From positions 28,511,617-28,575,616 of the forward strand of contig JAJEKV010000005.1 of the NCBI GenBank assembly GCA_021234155.1: a DNA stretch of 64,000 nucleotides. The letters run 5' to 3'. The translations under genes and the position numbers were made by a program. This document shows, piece by piece, positions 54,965-64,000 of this stretch (position 1 is the first letter of the stretch; every line of letters begins with the position of its first letter). The stretch comes from Isoetes taiwanensis (taxonomy: Eukaryota > Streptophyta > Lycopodiopsida > Isoetales > Isoetaceae). The notes beneath the pieces were generated by a model. It saw only the letters and a list, made by a program, of their open reading frames with translations, was not told the DNA's origin and did not search any database.

Positions 54965-56140
54965 TTTTATACTCAATATAGACGGTGCACGCAACGCCGC
55001 CTGGCAAACACCCTCGAATGCCAGTCGATTAACACCTGAGCAGGAACTTATGTTGATGAAGAGGCAATTAGTCGAGTTACAAACTTATGTGTTGAATGCC
55101 AACCCACCGCAGCCTATGCAGGAGAATGGGCCGGAATTACCCCCGTTACCGCCAAGTCCACCACCCCAGCAGCCGCTTGCACCTGAACCAAGCCCTGTAC
55201 CCGCACGAAGGAAGCACCATTCCAAACGCCATCGAAGTTCCTCAAGGGATAGTGCTACGTCTTCACCATCAGCCACTTCTGTGTCCTCTGAGACGTCTGG
55301 ATCATCTGGTGACCATGCAAAGCGTCGGGACAAAGAGTACCGTAAGACGGTTGATACGGGCCATAACCAACATATGGAAAAACAGAAAATTGGCCCAGTT
55401 TGATGGGAAATCTCGAGGCGGGCTGAATGCAGAGTCCTGGTTGGACGAGATGAAGGAGTTTGGGAAATCCTATGGCATGACGAGAAAAAGATACGGAAAG
55501 GTTGCCACCACAAACCTTACAGAGAGCCGCCCAGTATTTGGTGGAAGGGCTATGCGAGCCAAGCATCCGGATAGAAGCAGATGCAAATTCTGGAAGTTTG
55601 CCAAAGCTTTTAAGTCGCATTATGTGCCTCGTGCGCACAAATGCCAACAAATCCAGACCTTTTACAGGCTAGAGCAGAAGGGTATGACAGTTCAGGCTTA
55701 CACTGATGAATTCATGCGCTTGAGGCTGTATGTGCTAGGAATGAATGAAAAGAGGGCGGTGGAGGGCTACATTGAAAGGTTGGCCCCATCAATTAAACGA
55801 ATGGTTAAGGCCATAGACCGAAATGGATTTGGTGAGAGGTGAGGCTAAGGCATTGAGCCTCGAGGAGGACACACCAAGGAACCAGTACCTGCGTCCTGCT
55901 CCTTACTCACAGCCACGCCCATCCACACCGTACAAACCCCGTTCACCAAGTCCAGGGCCCTCTCACGGCCGCCAGGAAAATAAAGTCACCTTCAACATAT
56001 CCGACAAACCGAACAATGTCGGTAAGGAAGTTCGAAACCTCTTACAGTCTATTCCCAAAGAAGCTCGAGAACAGCTCCGCCGAGATAAGGCATGTTACAG
56101 GTGTATGCGGCCCGGGCACTTCATGCAGAATTGCCCTTAT
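54965..56140 (+). pseudogene. Chromovirus gag (capsid/nucleocapsid)
   Basis: Gag packages the retrotransposon RNA. The N-terminal part (TRRRLANTP-like in one frame, then NASRLTPEQELMLMKRQLVE from about 55020) leads to a Pro- and Ser-rich stretch. After a shift near 55340 the capsid core reads AQFDGKSRGGLNAESWLDEM (55390-55450), SHYVP, IQTFYRLEQKGMTVQAYTDE and RLRLYVLGMNEKRAVEGYIE. Another shift near 55840 leads to KALSLEEDTPRNQY and the zinc knuckle CYRCMRPGHFMQNC (C-X2-C-X4-H-X4-C, 56093-56134). The segment between VATT and the capsid helix at 55510-55600 looks shortened compared with the family. At least two shifts make it non-functional. No primer-binding site or 5' LTR precedes it. Confidence 0.85.
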
Positions 56141-56289
56141 GTCACACAGACTGCACAACTGGCCATGGTCGACCTCGATTGGGACGATCTCGAGTCGACA
56201 CTACCTGTCGAGGAGGAGGCTCCCGAATACATTCACGGTGAGTCCCATATCCTTGCAGCCATTGAAACCGGCAATGCTGAAAGTCAGCC

Positions 56290-56410
56290 TGCCGTTATTT
56301 CCACCATAGGTCAAGTAGACAGCAAACCTTTTATAATTCTGATGGATACAGGTAGTACACATAATTTTGCTTCTCCTAGAATAGCCCGGTATTGCGGCTT
56401 GAAACTTTGA
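56290..56410 (+). pseudogene. Chromovirus aspartic protease start, truncated
   Basis: In the same frame as the zinc knuckle, FIILMDTGSTHNFASPRIAR gives the catalytic D-T-G (about 56342-56353) of the retrotransposon aspartic protease. The frame ends at a TGA at 56408 just before the duplicated segment, so the C-terminal half of the protease is read only in broken frames. Confidence 0.85.
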
Positions 56411-56417
56411 GATCCCC

Positions 56418-56920
56418 GACCAAAACCCGTCACTTTAGCGGTGGTAAGATCGGACACACTCATGGCCGTCGCGATTAACCTTAAGATGCGGTTGCCCGGG
56501 TGCACGGTGGCCTTGGGTGCCGAGATAATGGATATTGGCAAATATGATCGATTGTTGGTATGGAATTCTTGGCCTCTGCAAAAGCCAATATAGATTTGCG
56601 AAAAGCGGGAAGTTACCTTCAACGCGCCTAACCCGAGCCGGCCAGCGTGACTATTAAAGGTGACTCCTAAACCCAACCCGTCACTTTAGCCAGTGGTAAG
56701 ATCAGACACACTCATGGCCGTCGCATTAACCTTAAGATGCAGTTGCCAGGTGCACCAGTTGCCTTGGGTGCCGAGATAATGGATATTGGCAAATATGATC
56801 TGATTGTTGGTATGGAATTCTTGGCCTCTGCAAAAGCCAATATAGGCTGAAACGGAAGTTACCTTCACGCCCGCTAATGCGAACTGCGTGACTATTAAAG
56901 GTGACTCCCTAAACCCTATT
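56418..56920. repeat. 251-bp tandem duplication between protease and RT
   Basis: The block CGTCACTTTAGCGGTGGTAAG ... GGTATGGAATTCTTGGCCTC ... GTGACTATTAAAGGTGACTC is present twice, 251 bases apart (56428 and 56679). In each, ADIMDIGKYDLIVGMEF-type coding sequence of the protease C-terminus can be seen. The second copy is nearer to an intact reading; the first has more CG-rich substitutions. Confidence 0.9.
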
Positions 56921-58400
56921 ATGCAGTCTATCACCATCAGGCAGTTAGATAAGGCTGTACGTAAGGATAAGTTGCTTTGCATTATCAGACTTGCATCCAT
57001 TGAGTCAGATGCTAAACAGAAGCAAGTAATTGATACCTTGCTAGAGGGCATTGCTAATCTTCTCCGAGAATTTACCGATATTTTTCCAGATGAGATCCAG
57101 AAACTACCTCCTTTTAGAGGAGTAGAATGCGAAATAGCTTTAGAACCCGGTACTAAGCCTACCAGTAAGGCTCCATACCGTATGAGTCCCCCTGAGTTGG
57201 CAGAGCTTAAGAAGCAACTACAGGAGTTATTAAACCTAGGTTTCATTCGGCTTAGTGTTTCGCCTTTTGGCGCTCCTATCCTTTTTGTTAAGAAGAAGGA
57301 TGGCTCCTTAAGGATGTGTATTGATTATCGGCAACTTAATAAACATACTATCAAGAATCGCTATGCTTTACCTAGAGCAGACGACCTTATGGACCAGTTG
57401 CAAGGGGCCAAGTATTTCTCAAAGATTGATTTACGCTCCGGATATCATCAAATAAGGATTAAGGAGGAGGACATTCATAAGTCTGCCTTTCACACTAGAT
57501 ATGGGCATTATGAGTTTATTGTTATGCCTTTTGGATTAACTAATGCCCCCGCAACCTTCATGCGATTGATGAATGATGTCTTCCGACAGTACTTGGATGA
57601 TCTTTGACGACATTCTCATCTATAGTAAAATCCTGGAGGAGCATGAGAAACATCTTCGGCTGGCCCTAGAAAAGCTAAGACGCCATCAGCTCTTTGCCAA
57701 GTTCTCTAAATGCAAGTTTGCCACTCCCAAGGTGGATTATTTGGGACATATCATTTCAGCAGAGGGCATTGCTACAGATCCAGCAAAGATAGAAGCAGTA
57801 AGGGATTGGCCTATTTCAGGTAATGTTTCAGAAGTCCGGAGTTTCTTAGGACTAGCAGGATATTATCGGAAATTTGTTAGGGATTTTGCAAAGATTGCCG
57901 CACCTCTTACTGATCTCACAAAGCACGAGAAGGTGAAAGATTGGATTGAACATTGGAAAGCAAAAGTCCAGGCAGGCTTTCAGCAGCTTAAGGATGCTTT
58001 AACATCAGCACCAGTCCTCACATTGCCCGATCCTGAAAAGGATAAATTAGTAGCAACGGATGCCAGTAAAATTGCTACCGGTGGAGTCTTAATGCAGGAG
58101 GGGAGGGTTATTGCCTATGATTCAAAGAAAATGAACGAGAGGGAGCAGCGATACCCTACCCATGATCAGGAATTGTTAGCCGTTGTCCGTGCTCTGCGGA
58201 TATGGAGACACTACCTTCTTGGTAGAAGATTCCAACTGGACACGGACCATCAGAGTCTCCGTTACTTATCCACCCAGCCAAATCTCAATCTCCGTCAAAG
58301 AAGATGGATGGAATTTCTGGAGGAGTACGACTTTGAGATTATGTATAAGCCTGGGAAACACAATGTGGTTGCGGATGCATTGTCATGCCATCCCTTGATA
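56888..58400 (+). pseudogene. Chromovirus reverse transcriptase-RNase H
   Basis: Open from 56888 to about 57600 with [90 protein letters not shown] and [20 protein letters not shown]. At 57593-57610 about 15-17 bases are lost exactly before the catalytic box. The sequence goes from QYLD straight to [10 protein letters not shown] and changes frame, so the residues preceding the DD pair are missing. From there the frame runs to 58742 with [32 protein letters not shown], the RNase [37 protein letters not shown] and TDHQSL. Same lineage as the fragment at 39.6-40.7 kb. Confidence 0.92.
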
Positions 58401-59966
58401 ACCCGAACCCATTGTAATGCAATTTCTACACTCACCAGTGAGTTTGGGAAACAGATAGAACAGACCTTGGTAACGGATCCCGAGTTCCGTGATGTTTGGG
58501 ATAGTTTGGCTAAGGAAGCTCGCACAGATAAAGGCCGTTCGTATAAGAAAGAAGGCAACTTGTTATATTACAAGGATAAGTTGTGTGTACCTGAGACTTC
58601 AGGAGTACGCAAGCTCATTCTCCATGACACGCACAACAGCCCTATAGCTGGACATGCAGGTTTTATGAAGACCTACTTTAAGATCCGCTCCAACTATTTC
58701 TGGCCTTCGATGAAGAAGAACATTGCCAGGTACATTAAATAGTGTCAAATCTGTCAACAGACCAAGGCTGAGCAACTAAGAATTCCAGGAGAGTTGCAAC
58801 CGTTGGATGTGCCCAATGCTAAGTGGGAAGTGATAACCATGGATTTCATTGTGGGCCTCCCACGTACTCTCCGTGGATATGATGCATTGATGGTAGTGGT
58901 CGACAAATTGTCGAAAATAGCTCATTTCTTGCCATGTCGTACCACGGATACAGCCTTCGATACTGCTCTGCTATTTGCAAAGGAGATCTTCAGATTGCAC
59001 GGAATGCCACGAGTTATTGTCTCTGACAGGGATCCCAAATTTGTAAGTGCCTTCTGGAAAGATTTCTTTGCCACCATCCAGACCAAGCTTGCTATGAGTA
59101 CGGCATATCATCCTCAGACGGATGGTCAGACAAAGCGGACCAATCACATTATAGAAGATATGCTACGCAGTTATGTGTGGAGTAAGCAATCACAATAGGC
59201 TGACTATATTTATCTGGTTGAGTTTGCCTATAACAGTATGAAACAGGAGTCTTCCAGAATGTCTCCCTTCATGATAAATTATGGTTACCAATGCCTTACT
59301 CCTGACACATGGCATAATCCCGTTTCTAAGGTGGAGGTTTCTCAACAACTCCTCTTGGAAATGCAAGCTTTGGTTGAAGAAGTTCGTGGTTACCTATTGG
59401 CCGCACGCAGTCGTCAGAAAAGTGTAGCGGATAAGCACAGAACCCCACGAGTTTTTCAGGTGGGTGAATCAGTCTGGCTTAAGATTAAGGTAAAACAAGC
59501 CAAACTTAAAATTGGTAACTGCAAGAAATTGACACCCAGATGGGCTGGGCCGTTCAAGATCACTGAACGTGTTGGGGAACAAGCATATCGCCTGGAACTG
59601 CCACCCCGCTTGAAGATCCACAAGGTCTTTCATGTGAGTCTTCTAAAGCAGCACACCCCAGATCCAGAGGAGATCTTGGATACACCCACCCTACTTGAAA
59701 TGACAGAAGAGCATTTAGATATAGTGCCTGAAGCTCTTCTTGATCGAGCATATAAACAGACCAGGAGGACCCAAATGCTGCAATACTTGGTCAAGTGGAA
59801 ACACTTGCCAGTTGAGGATGCTACAGACCTCGAGAAGCACTATCCAGACTTCATGCGCGAATCTCAAGGCCGCACCATCAACGATGCTATCAACCCCGCT
59901 CCCGGCGGTAAGCTTCAAGGCTTGATTCGCCGAGAATCATGCACTAGAGGGGTAGATGCATCGTAG
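58401..59966 (+). pseudogene. Chromovirus integrase with chromodomain
   Basis: Integrase inserts the cDNA; the chromodomain directs it to marked chromatin. The zinc-binding HHCC starts with LHDTHNSPIAGHAGFMKTYF (58620-58680) and continues to CQICQQTK, with a TAG at 58740 just before the first Cys. The DDE core has ITMDFIVGLP (D at about 58842), VSDRDPKF, and NHIIEDMLRSY for the glutamate. A second TAG at 59197 stands where TGG (W) is expected. The C-terminal part has VGESVWLKIK, LTPRWAGPFKI and HVSLLKQH, and ends with a chromodomain-like TQMLQYLVKWKHLPVEDATD (59770-59830). Only point stops disrupt this half, so the copy is relatively young. Confidence 0.92.
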
Positions 59967-60471
59967 TTGATGATAGTTACCGATGATGGGATCACCTTCG
60001 TGTTCCCTAGGACGTGGTGTACTGTCAATGTGGACACGACCGCGAATTGCTTGTAAACCATGTAGTTGATAGCCGCCAGGCATCATAGGTTCCTTGTAGA
60101 TAAATTTTCTTTTATTTCTTATAGGGGGTGGATCCTTCAACCACAACCTAATTATTTTATCTATATAAACTGATATACTGACATGTGCAGGCCAGTGAGC
60201 AGTACGTGACCTGCCCATGTATAGAGGGTTGCTGATGACCCGACTTCTTCCGTTTTACGTTGTCTACCAGTCTCGTCCTTTTGTTACTCTGATGTCATAT
60301 TGGACTTCGGTCCTGGAACTATTTTCTTATCATGATCATGTGAAATGCACCTCGGTGCTTAAACTGTTTTAGACTTTAAAGCTTTCAATGTATTATCTTC
60401 GGATACCTTTCTTCGTAATATAATTTTCTATTGTTGTATCTAACTCTAATGCTGAGGACAGCATTATTTCT
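59967..60471. other. Chromovirus 3' untranslated region
   Basis: About 500 bases between the end of the integrase frame and the polypurine tract; no ORF of note. It belongs to the element by position. Confidence 0.7.
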
Positions 60472-60484
60472 AAGGAGGGGAGAA
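60472..60484 (+). promoter_or_regulatory. Polypurine tract of the chromovirus
   Basis: AAGGAGGGGAGAA immediately precedes the TGTGACG start of the LTR. This is the expected primer site for plus-strand DNA synthesis. Confidence 0.9.
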
Positions 60485-61933
60485 TGTGACGTTCCATGTA
60501 TTTATACGGAACACGTATAAATAATATGCTGACACGTCACCAACAAAGGTATGCCACCATGGGGTATTTTGACATTGACCTAAAAGGGATTTAATTAGCT
60601 ATGTTAAATTAACCATTAAAGGATAATTGAATTGGCCTAATTGGCTATTTAGGGGAGCGCCACCTGGCCTAATTCGATTGGCCAGCATGGGAAGTTCCAA
60701 ATTGAGCCATCAACCTGACCCCTATCCCTAATTGACTCCCCAAAATCGTCCAGGAGGAGAAGGAGTTGAGCGCCCACCTTGCCAAGCACCTTTACCTGTG
60801 TAGCCATAGCTGAGCGCCAAGTCCCAGGGAGATGGAAGCACCCAATGACAACGGGTCCAGCAGGAACTCAGGTGGGTGGTTAGGATAGCTTGAGAATTCT
60901 AGGGTAGCGCCCCTGTTGGGCACTTGTTGTGTTAGTTTCGTTTGTTCTCTCTGTGCTTTACTTGTAGGGACTAACCCTTGATTGTAAAGGTAAGTTCTCT
61001 TTTATTCTGATTCTGGTCTTGCTCTTAAAGGATGGATTGATAGTTCTTTGCATAGTATTACTCTGGAAATGGGGGAAATAAGGGGGGGTAGAGACCTCTG
61101 AGCCATGTTAGTAGTATACTCCTAGGTTGACTCCTGTAATTCCCATTTTTTGCGGCCTGTGCACAAGAGACCACCGAGTCGTGGATGCTATGGAATGACT
61201 TAGCACCAAACAAGGGACACAGTGGTGAAGTGGGGGTGGGGTCTTGCACGAACATAAAAGGCTCCTGAGACTCCTACAGTGGGCTAGGCCTGATAGCCGG
61301 TCACGTAGAGGGCCGGGTATGGGTCTGACACTCCCTGGGTGTAGAGGTGTGATCCGTATGGAGCATCTTACACTTTGAGTAGATTTAGGGTGAGTAAGTT
61401 GGGTACGGATGCGGGGGTCGCTGATGCGGCACGTATTCTCTAGCTCACCCATGGAACCACTGTGATCCTGGAAGGGGACGCTTCCCCGACCTGCCTCATC
61501 GGACGGGGCTTCATGAACCTTGTAGTAGGCTCGAAGGGTGATACCTTGAGTCTGCTGATCTCTTGAGACCTAGCCGTCAGTCTATCCTCACTGGAGTCTG
61601 AGCCGGGGTAGAACTATGGGGTTGGGTGTTTTCCTTAGTATTAGATGCATATTCTTTGTTGTTGTTGTCACTTGGATGGATGTGCCACCCCTCGTGGTGG
61701 TAAATTATGATATTATTATGTTGTGTGCTAACCTTGTATTCACGCTTCCGCGACGTAGGAGCCCCATTGAAGGCGTGGGCCGAATGACCCCTCTGTGTCC
61801 TTCACTTGAGCATCTTGTTATAGATGGCCCGAGTTAGACGGAGGGCCCTGCTCATGGTGAGTTGGTCGCCATAGGAGGGGAAAGTCCCCGTATGTATACG
61901 TCCGATTGTCGTATATGTTCAGGGAGCGTCACA
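60485..61933 (+). mobile_element. 3' LTR of the chromovirus, 1449 bp
   Basis: The LTR starts TGTGACGTTCC directly after the polypurine tract and ends GGGAGCGTCACA. The terminal inverted repeat TGTGACG/CGTCACA fits the TG...CA rule. The sequence right after it (GAACTAG) is the start of dispersed repeat A, so GAACT is the expected target-site duplication. No second copy of this LTR was found anywhere upstream in the window. Confidence 0.9.
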
Positions 61934-62156
61934 GAACTAGAGGAATTCCCACCGAAATGCAGTTTTGCAAATGCTACTTTTTGAAGATAACTGGTCATGG
62001 CTTCATTCATCTTCTTAGATATTAGACTGCTATGCCTATCCTCTAAATAAGAGGGAATGGCGAAATAGGATTTGCAAATTGCCATCTGGAATCAGAAGAG
62101 CAGTTGCTTTAAATTTGTAGTAGACTCTATTGTCTCTTCTGTGAAATTACATTCCC
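61934..62156. repeat. Dispersed repeat A, copy 2
   Basis: This aligns with 20708-20945. It is the insertion target of the chromovirus and starts at the LTR border. Confidence 0.85.
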
Positions 62157-62860
62157 TACCAAAGCTTATCAGGTTTGCAGGCCAGAGATGTGTGGCATTT
62201 TGTCTCCAACAAATGACATTATACAAGAGACCTGCTCAAATAACAGGCTAACATATGCTACAAATGTTGGCGTCAAAACATGCAGATGGAAGTTAACTTC
62301 ATTCTTCATCAACTAGAGGAAGGAGACGAGAACCTTTACAACATGGATCTTGTGGCATATTACTGAAGGGTCTAAAAGAGTAAAAGAGGCAATGTGGCAG
62401 AATCAAATGTGGTCATTCAAAATGAAGGATAAAGCAACTTCCTGGAGGAAAATCGGGCCATCTTAATTTTCAATATCCGAGGCCTTAAATTAATCTTTAG
62501 TCTTGAAATACATGTCTATAGGTGGCATTTTTACTTACCCTTAACTGTAGATTAATTACATGGTTCATAACTTCTCATAGACCCAAGCAGCACATTATTA
62601 AACTGTAGAAGAACTAGCCACAGATAGAAGCCTTATTTTGACCATTCAGCGCGTTTTCAAGATGCTGTAGATTGTGTAAGAGACTTATCACCTGGAACGA
62701 TGTGTTTAAGTCAAATCCTATGCGACAAATTCAGCTTAGGATTTGCAAGATCTATAGTATATTCTGACGACTTGCATTATTGATTACATAGAAAATAATA
62801 ATGGCTCCTTTTTCCTTCAGGTTTCTGATTGTTGGTTCTGTTCGGTTGATCAATACTTCT
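62157..62860. other. No recognisable gene; spacer between repeats A and B
   Basis: AT-rich, no ORF of note. In the 20.7-25.1 kb locus this position is occupied by about 4 kb containing the decayed gypsy element. Confidence 0.45.
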
Positions 62861-63026
62861 GGAATGATATTTCCTGTATTATGTGTATTTTTCTAGGTTC
62901 ATAAATGTTTCTGGAACAATGTTTTCTGTATTACATGTATCTTTCTAGTTTTCAAACAAGGAAGCGACATTATATGTCAGAAGTGGATTGGACAGTATGT
63001 TTAATATATAAAATGTATGGAATATA
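62861..63026. repeat. Dispersed repeat B, copy 2
   Basis: This aligns with 24979-25123. The internal sequence TTCTGTATTACATGTATC echoes the preceding TTCCTGTATTATGTGTATT, so the repeat itself contains a degenerate duplication of about 60 bases. Confidence 0.8.
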
Positions 63027-63730
63027 TGTCATGTTTTAAGATCTCCTTCTTAGATTGCTCTCCTTCTATGCTGTATTTAGTGCTTTTTTCATCCTTCAGT
63101 GTATCATGCATCTGGTTTTGTAGTTACACTTTGTGAAGACCTTTCCTTCAATGTTGGCATTCAGCTCTTGACACATGCAAGAGGTTCTTATGTACAGCTC
63201 GAATAGTCCTGCCATTGGCATGGGCAAAACATAGCCAGTTGTGTTTGACATTCATGTTGGCTTGCAAGTTTACGACTTGGAGACAATTGTTGTTTGTCAC
63301 ATCTACCAATGTCCTCTCCTTCAGAAGCAGTACTGTACTTTTTCGAGACATCAAATAAGCAAATTAACTTGGGCGTGGTTGAACAATTATGAGATGTGGA
63401 AGACGAACAAGAAGTCTGTTCTTGGCCTGGCACAACAATATGATAATAGAGTCAGGGTTATAAGTAATGGGAAATGGACCAGTAAGGATCCATAGTTTGA
63501 TGTATATAAGTGGTCCTGCAAGTGAAGGTTGGCATAGACATAGACCCATAGTGCATATTTGTAATAGAAGCTAGTGAGAAGAACATGCCTGCCTATTATA
63601 GCAGTGCTTTTCACCACCTTCCCTTTACATAATAGCTTATTTGTTGATAGGTTAATGTGAACTATATGTCTAATACAACACATCAATCTTCATGAATATC
63701 TTTTTTCTTTGATCATTTCCTACTAAGAAA
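63027..63730. other. No firmly recognised gene
   Basis: A plus-strand frame at 63241-63493 (84 codons, containing LQVYDLETIVVCHIYQCPLL) has protein-like composition and could be an exon, but I cannot name it. Splice contexts were not convincing, and a minus-strand frame overlaps it. Confidence 0.25.
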
Positions 63731-63734
63731 ACCC

Positions 63735-64000
63735 TTTATTGGGTTGCCCCTAGGGGGGCAAACCCTCGTTTATGTGGGTATGTGGGCATATCCAGGTATA
63801 TACCGGCATATGCCTAGCATATACTGGTGACTGCTAAAAACTGGCTGGTGTTTGTAAGTGCTCGGTCATCCAGCCCATTCCTTCGCAGGCGTGGCTATGG
63901 CGCACTTCCTGTTCCCAGTCGCTATGGCGCTATGGCCTGAAGAAGCTTCGCCAGGAAATCGAAGATGCTATGCCCATGTTCTGTGTTCTATGGAATAGGA
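63735..64000. repeat. Inverted dispersed repeat C, copy 2 (runs to window end)
   Basis: The sequence GGGTTGCCCCTAGG, AAACCCTCGTTTATGTGGGT, ATATACCGGCATATGCCTAG and GGTGACTGC is the reverse complement of 38000-38115, with weaker similarity continuing to the end of the window. The element's far end is outside the window. Confidence 0.8.

Noticed and set aside
62157-62860. Spacer between repeats A and B as a second gypsy copy
   Set aside because: No RT, integrase or gag motif could be found in any frame.

Overview
The window is nuclear DNA of a land plant with a large, repeat-choked genome. The signs are GT-AG introns, plant-type chromovirus, copia, hAT, LINE and En/Spm relics, and remains of ordinary eukaryotic genes (a NIPA magnesium transporter, the alpha subunit of mitochondrial processing peptidase, an acyl-protein thioesterase). 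There is no operon structure, CRISPR array or prokaryotic signal. A fern, lycophyte or gymnosperm would fit; I cannot decide from the sequence. Nearly every coding stretch carries frameshifts or stops, so this is mostly a graveyard of mobile elements and decayed gene copies.

Layout. 1-12 kb: AT-rich short-motif repeats and degenerate sequence without recognisable genes. 12.7-15.2 kb: a long hairpin, then a decayed hAT transposase (+). 16.7-19.0 kb: a decayed copia element (-). 21.0-24.4 kb: a heavily decayed Ty3/gypsy element (+). 26.6-33 kb: host-gene remains, namely acyl-protein thioesterase copy 1 (+), the NIPA gene (+, damaged in its 5' exons, clean in its 3' exons) and an MPP-alpha fragment (-). 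34.5-36.1 kb: an AATCT-type array directly abutting a second, 5'-truncated thioesterase copy. 36.4-40.9 kb: two unidentified exons, a copia fragment, and a stack of LINE, poly(A)-tailed LINE tail and gypsy pol fragment. 41.6-44.6 kb (-): a DUF7869-type transposase-like gene and an En/Spm-type ORF.

44.7-54.7 kb (+) is the most unusual part. A palindromic motif built on GGCGCC occurs more than 20 times, only in introns and upstream flank. The exons around it encode a 100-residue histone H3 variant without a canonical tail, a large protein with a ParB/sulfiredoxin-like motif, an Arg/Lys-rich peptide, and two unrecognised proteins. A 1.0-1.2 kb direct repeat carries the same intron plus exon start in front of both the ParB-like exon and the histone-fold exon, and both are in phase with one shared first exon. 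A 914-bp inverted-repeat transposon sits in the last of these ORFs with a 4-bp target duplication; removing it restores the frame.

55-61.9 kb (+): a chromodomain-bearing gypsy element with gag, protease, RT, RNase H, integrase, polypurine tract and a 1.45-kb 3' LTR, but no 5' LTR in the window. It is inserted in a dispersed repeat whose relatives lie at 20.7 and 25.0 kb. The window ends in an inverted copy of a repeat also present at 38 kb.
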